Of a stretch of DNA of 24,645 nucleotides, positions 23,209-24,645 are shown one piece after another. The position numbers and the translations under genes were made by a program. Source of the stretch: UBA1227 sp964539045 (GTDB taxonomy: Bacteria; Bacillota; Clostridia; Oscillospirales; Acutalibacteraceae). Below the pieces are notes generated by a model. It had not been told where the DNA came from. It made no database searches and saw only the letters and a program-made list of their open reading frames with translations. The stretch spans positions 1-24,645 of the forward strand of contig CAZIHW010000123.1 of NCBI GenBank assembly GCA_964539045.1. Direction: 5' to 3'. Every line of letters begins with the position of its first letter. Position 1 is the stretch's first letter.

Positions 23209-24054
23209 ATGAAAAGTATGAAAAAAGTAATTGCTCTGGTTATGGCACTTTGCATGGTGTTTGCACTTGCCGCTTGCTCAAGCGAAAAGGCACCTGCAGA
23301 TAAGGGAGACAAGGGCGAAACAAAAGAGAAACTCATAATGGCTACAAATGCTGCTTTCCCTCCATATGAATTTGTTGATGATAATGGTGAGTTTGCAGGT
23401 ATAGATGTGGAGATTGCACAGGCTATTGCAGACAAGCTCAACATGGAACTTGAGATCAAGGATGTAGAGTTCGGATCAATCATAGGTGGCGTACAGTCAG
23501 GTAAGTTCGATATCGGTGTTGCCGGTATGACTGTTACAGACGAGCGCCTTGAGAGCGTTAACTTCTCAACATCTTACGCTAAAGGTATACAGAGCGTAAT
23601 CGTTAAAGAGGACTGCAAGTACAAAGACTTCTCTGAGTTCTATTCAGAGTGGGAAGGCGAGGGCGATGACGCTGTTCCTAAGGCTGTCAATGATGATATA
23701 GCTATCGGTGTTCAGCAGGACACAACAGGCGATATATATTCATCTGACAAACCGGAAAACTGGGGATTCGGCGCTGACAGAGTTACACAGTTCAAGACAG
23801 GTGCTGAGGCAGTACAGGCTCTTGTTACAGGAAAAGTTATGGCTGTAATTATTGATAACGAGCCTGCTAAATCATTTGTTGCTGCAAATGAGGGTCTTAA
23901 GATTCTTGATGGCGCTTATACAGAGGAAGACTATGCTATAGCCATAGCAAAGGATAACACTGAATTGCTTGAAAAGGTGAACAAGGCTCTTGCTGAACTC
24001 ACTGCTGACGGTACTATACAGAAAATCATCGATAAGTATATACCGGCTGACTGA
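23209..24054 (+). CDS. Polar amino acid ABC transporter substrate-binding lipoprotein
   Basis: The 281-residue lipoprotein captures an amino acid outside the membrane. Its signal peptide ends in LAAC with Cys23, followed by a charged linker. The family 3 binding domain shows ATNAAFPPYEFVDDNGEFAGIDVEIA and VAGMTVTDERLESVNFS, where Arg113 is placed to bind the alpha-carboxylate, and a second lobe IAIGVQQDTTGD. An acidic stretch at about 141-163 (SEWEGEGDD) enlarges the hinge region over typical members. AGGAGG precedes ATG 23209. A permease gene follows after a hairpin. The exact amino acid cannot be read. Confidence 0.93.
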   Translation: MKSMKKVIALVMALCMVFALAACSSEKAPADKGDKGETKEKLIMATNAAFPPYEFVDDNGEFAGIDVEIAQAIADKLNMELEIKDVEFGSIIGGVQSGKFDIGVAGMTVTDERLESVNFSTSYAKGIQSVIVKEDCKYKDFSEFYSEWEGEGDDAVPKAVNDDIAIGVQQDTTGDIYSSDKPENWGFGADRVTQFKTGAEAVQALVTGKVMAVIIDNEPAKSFVAANEGLKILDGAYTEEDYAIAIAKDNTELLEKVNKALAELTADGTIQKIIDKYIPAD

Positions 24055-24072
24055 TTTTAAACCGTACACAAT

Positions 24073-24097
24073 GGGCGGAGTAAATCTCCGCCCTTTT
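24073..24097 (+). terminator. Attenuator-like terminator between binding protein and permease genes
   Basis: GGGCGGAG (24073-24080) and CTCCGCCC (24086-24093) form a perfect 8-bp GC-rich stem with loop TAAAT and TTTT after it. It likely lets only part of transcription reach the permease. Confidence 0.82.
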
Positions 24098-24117
24098 CTG
24101 ATTGAAGAGGTAAGTTT

Positions 24118-24645
24118 ATGCAGGAATGGATTGCTGATTTGAAAGCGGAATTCATACTGAACTTTGTTGACGGCGATAGATATACCTGGTTGCTTGAAGG
24201 TTTAAGAAATACTCTTGTCATAACATTTTTTGCTACTATTCTGGGTATAGTTATCGGCGTTGTCATTGCTTCTGTAAGGTCCACTTATGACAAAAACTAT
24301 GAAACACTTAAAAAGCGCGGCGGTTTCGGTTTTACTCTGATATCAATACTCAACACTATATGTAATGTATATTTGACAGTCATCAGAGGAACCCCGGTCG
24401 TTGTTCAGTTGTTGATAATGTACTTTATCATATTTGCTACATCTACGAATGAAATGATGGTAGCGGTTATGGCCTTCGGAATAAATTCCGGAGCCTATGT
24501 TGCCGAGATTTTCCGTGGCGGTATTATGTCAATAGATAACGGTCAGTTTGAAGCAGGAAGAAGCCTTGGATTCAATTACATTCAGACTATGATACATATT
24601 GTCATTCCTCAGACAGTCAAGGCAGTGCTCCCGACATTGCTTAAT
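24118..24645 (+). CDS. Amino acid ABC transporter permease, HisM/GlnP type (partial)
   Basis: The frame opens at ATG 24118 with AGAGG 8 nt upstream and runs without a stop to the window end, giving 176 residues of a gene cut at its 3' end. WLLEGLRNTLVITFFATILGIVIGVVIAS starts the family fold; TVIRGTPVVVQLLIMYF is the conserved RGTP segment; and the ATPase-contacting EAA loop reads EAGRSLGFNYIQTMIHIVIPQ. Members usually have about 220-250 residues, so only the last part is missing. It follows its binding lipoprotein by 63 nt, and an ATPase gene probably lies just outside the window. Confidence 0.93.
   Translation, partial: MQEWIADLKAEFILNFVDGDRYTWLLEGLRNTLVITFFATILGIVIGVVIASVRSTYDKNYETLKKRGGFGFTLISILNTICNVYLTVIRGTPVVVQLLIMYFIIFATSTNEMMVAVMAFGINSGAYVAEIFRGGIMSIDNGQFEAGRSLGFNYIQTMIHIVIPQTVKAVLPTLLN

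Overview
The window looks like chromosomal DNA of a low-to-middle GC Firmicute of the class Clostridia. The basis is near-consensus TTGACA-17-TATAAT promoters, strong AGGAGG ribosome binding sites, GTG and TTG starts, lipoproteins with very similar Clostridia-style leaders, a purine riboswitch, and at the left edge a double-hairpin repeat of a type I recall from gut Clostridia. I cannot name a genus. No phage, insertion sequence, CRISPR array, rRNA or tRNA gene is visible. Most of the window is ordinary core metabolism and transport; the less ordinary parts are regulatory RNA/DNA and one small signalling cluster.

Layout. 1-80: palindromic repeat. 116-2023 (minus): GntR/YtrA-type repressor, ABC ATPase and ABC-2 permease in one overlapping operon, with a perfect promoter covered by an inverted repeat. 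2055-5197: guaA (minus) and purA (plus) diverge from one 197-bp intergenic region and each ends in a strong terminator. 5242-6114 (minus): a DegV-family lipid-binding protein. 6160-12213 (plus): promoter, guanine-type riboswitch with an enlarged P3 loop region, terminator, xanthine phosphoribosyltransferase (xpt), then a BMP-family lipoprotein, a double-domain ABC ATPase and two permeases, i.e. a nucleoside-type importer. 12243-14863 (minus): an HD-GYP protein, a shortened CheA-like kinase (HPt plus ATPase, no dimerization or CheW-like domain) and a single-domain CheY-like receiver. 14998-16431: purB. 16491-17207: trmO/tsaA. 17326-22983: alanine racemase, the two halves of a heterodimeric ABC exporter and a DMT/EamA transporter, probably co-transcribed. 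23115-24645: promoter, polar amino acid binding lipoprotein and the start of its membrane permease, cut by the window end.

How the genes fit together. Purines are the recurring theme: guaA and purA are the last-step GMP enzyme and first-step AMP enzyme after IMP, purB completes AMP synthesis, xpt salvages xanthine/guanine, and the BMP importer probably brings in purine nucleosides. The riboswitch would shut off xpt, and by read-through the importer, when guanine or hypoxanthine is plentiful. Domain calls rest on motifs read by eye; no database search or folding program was run.
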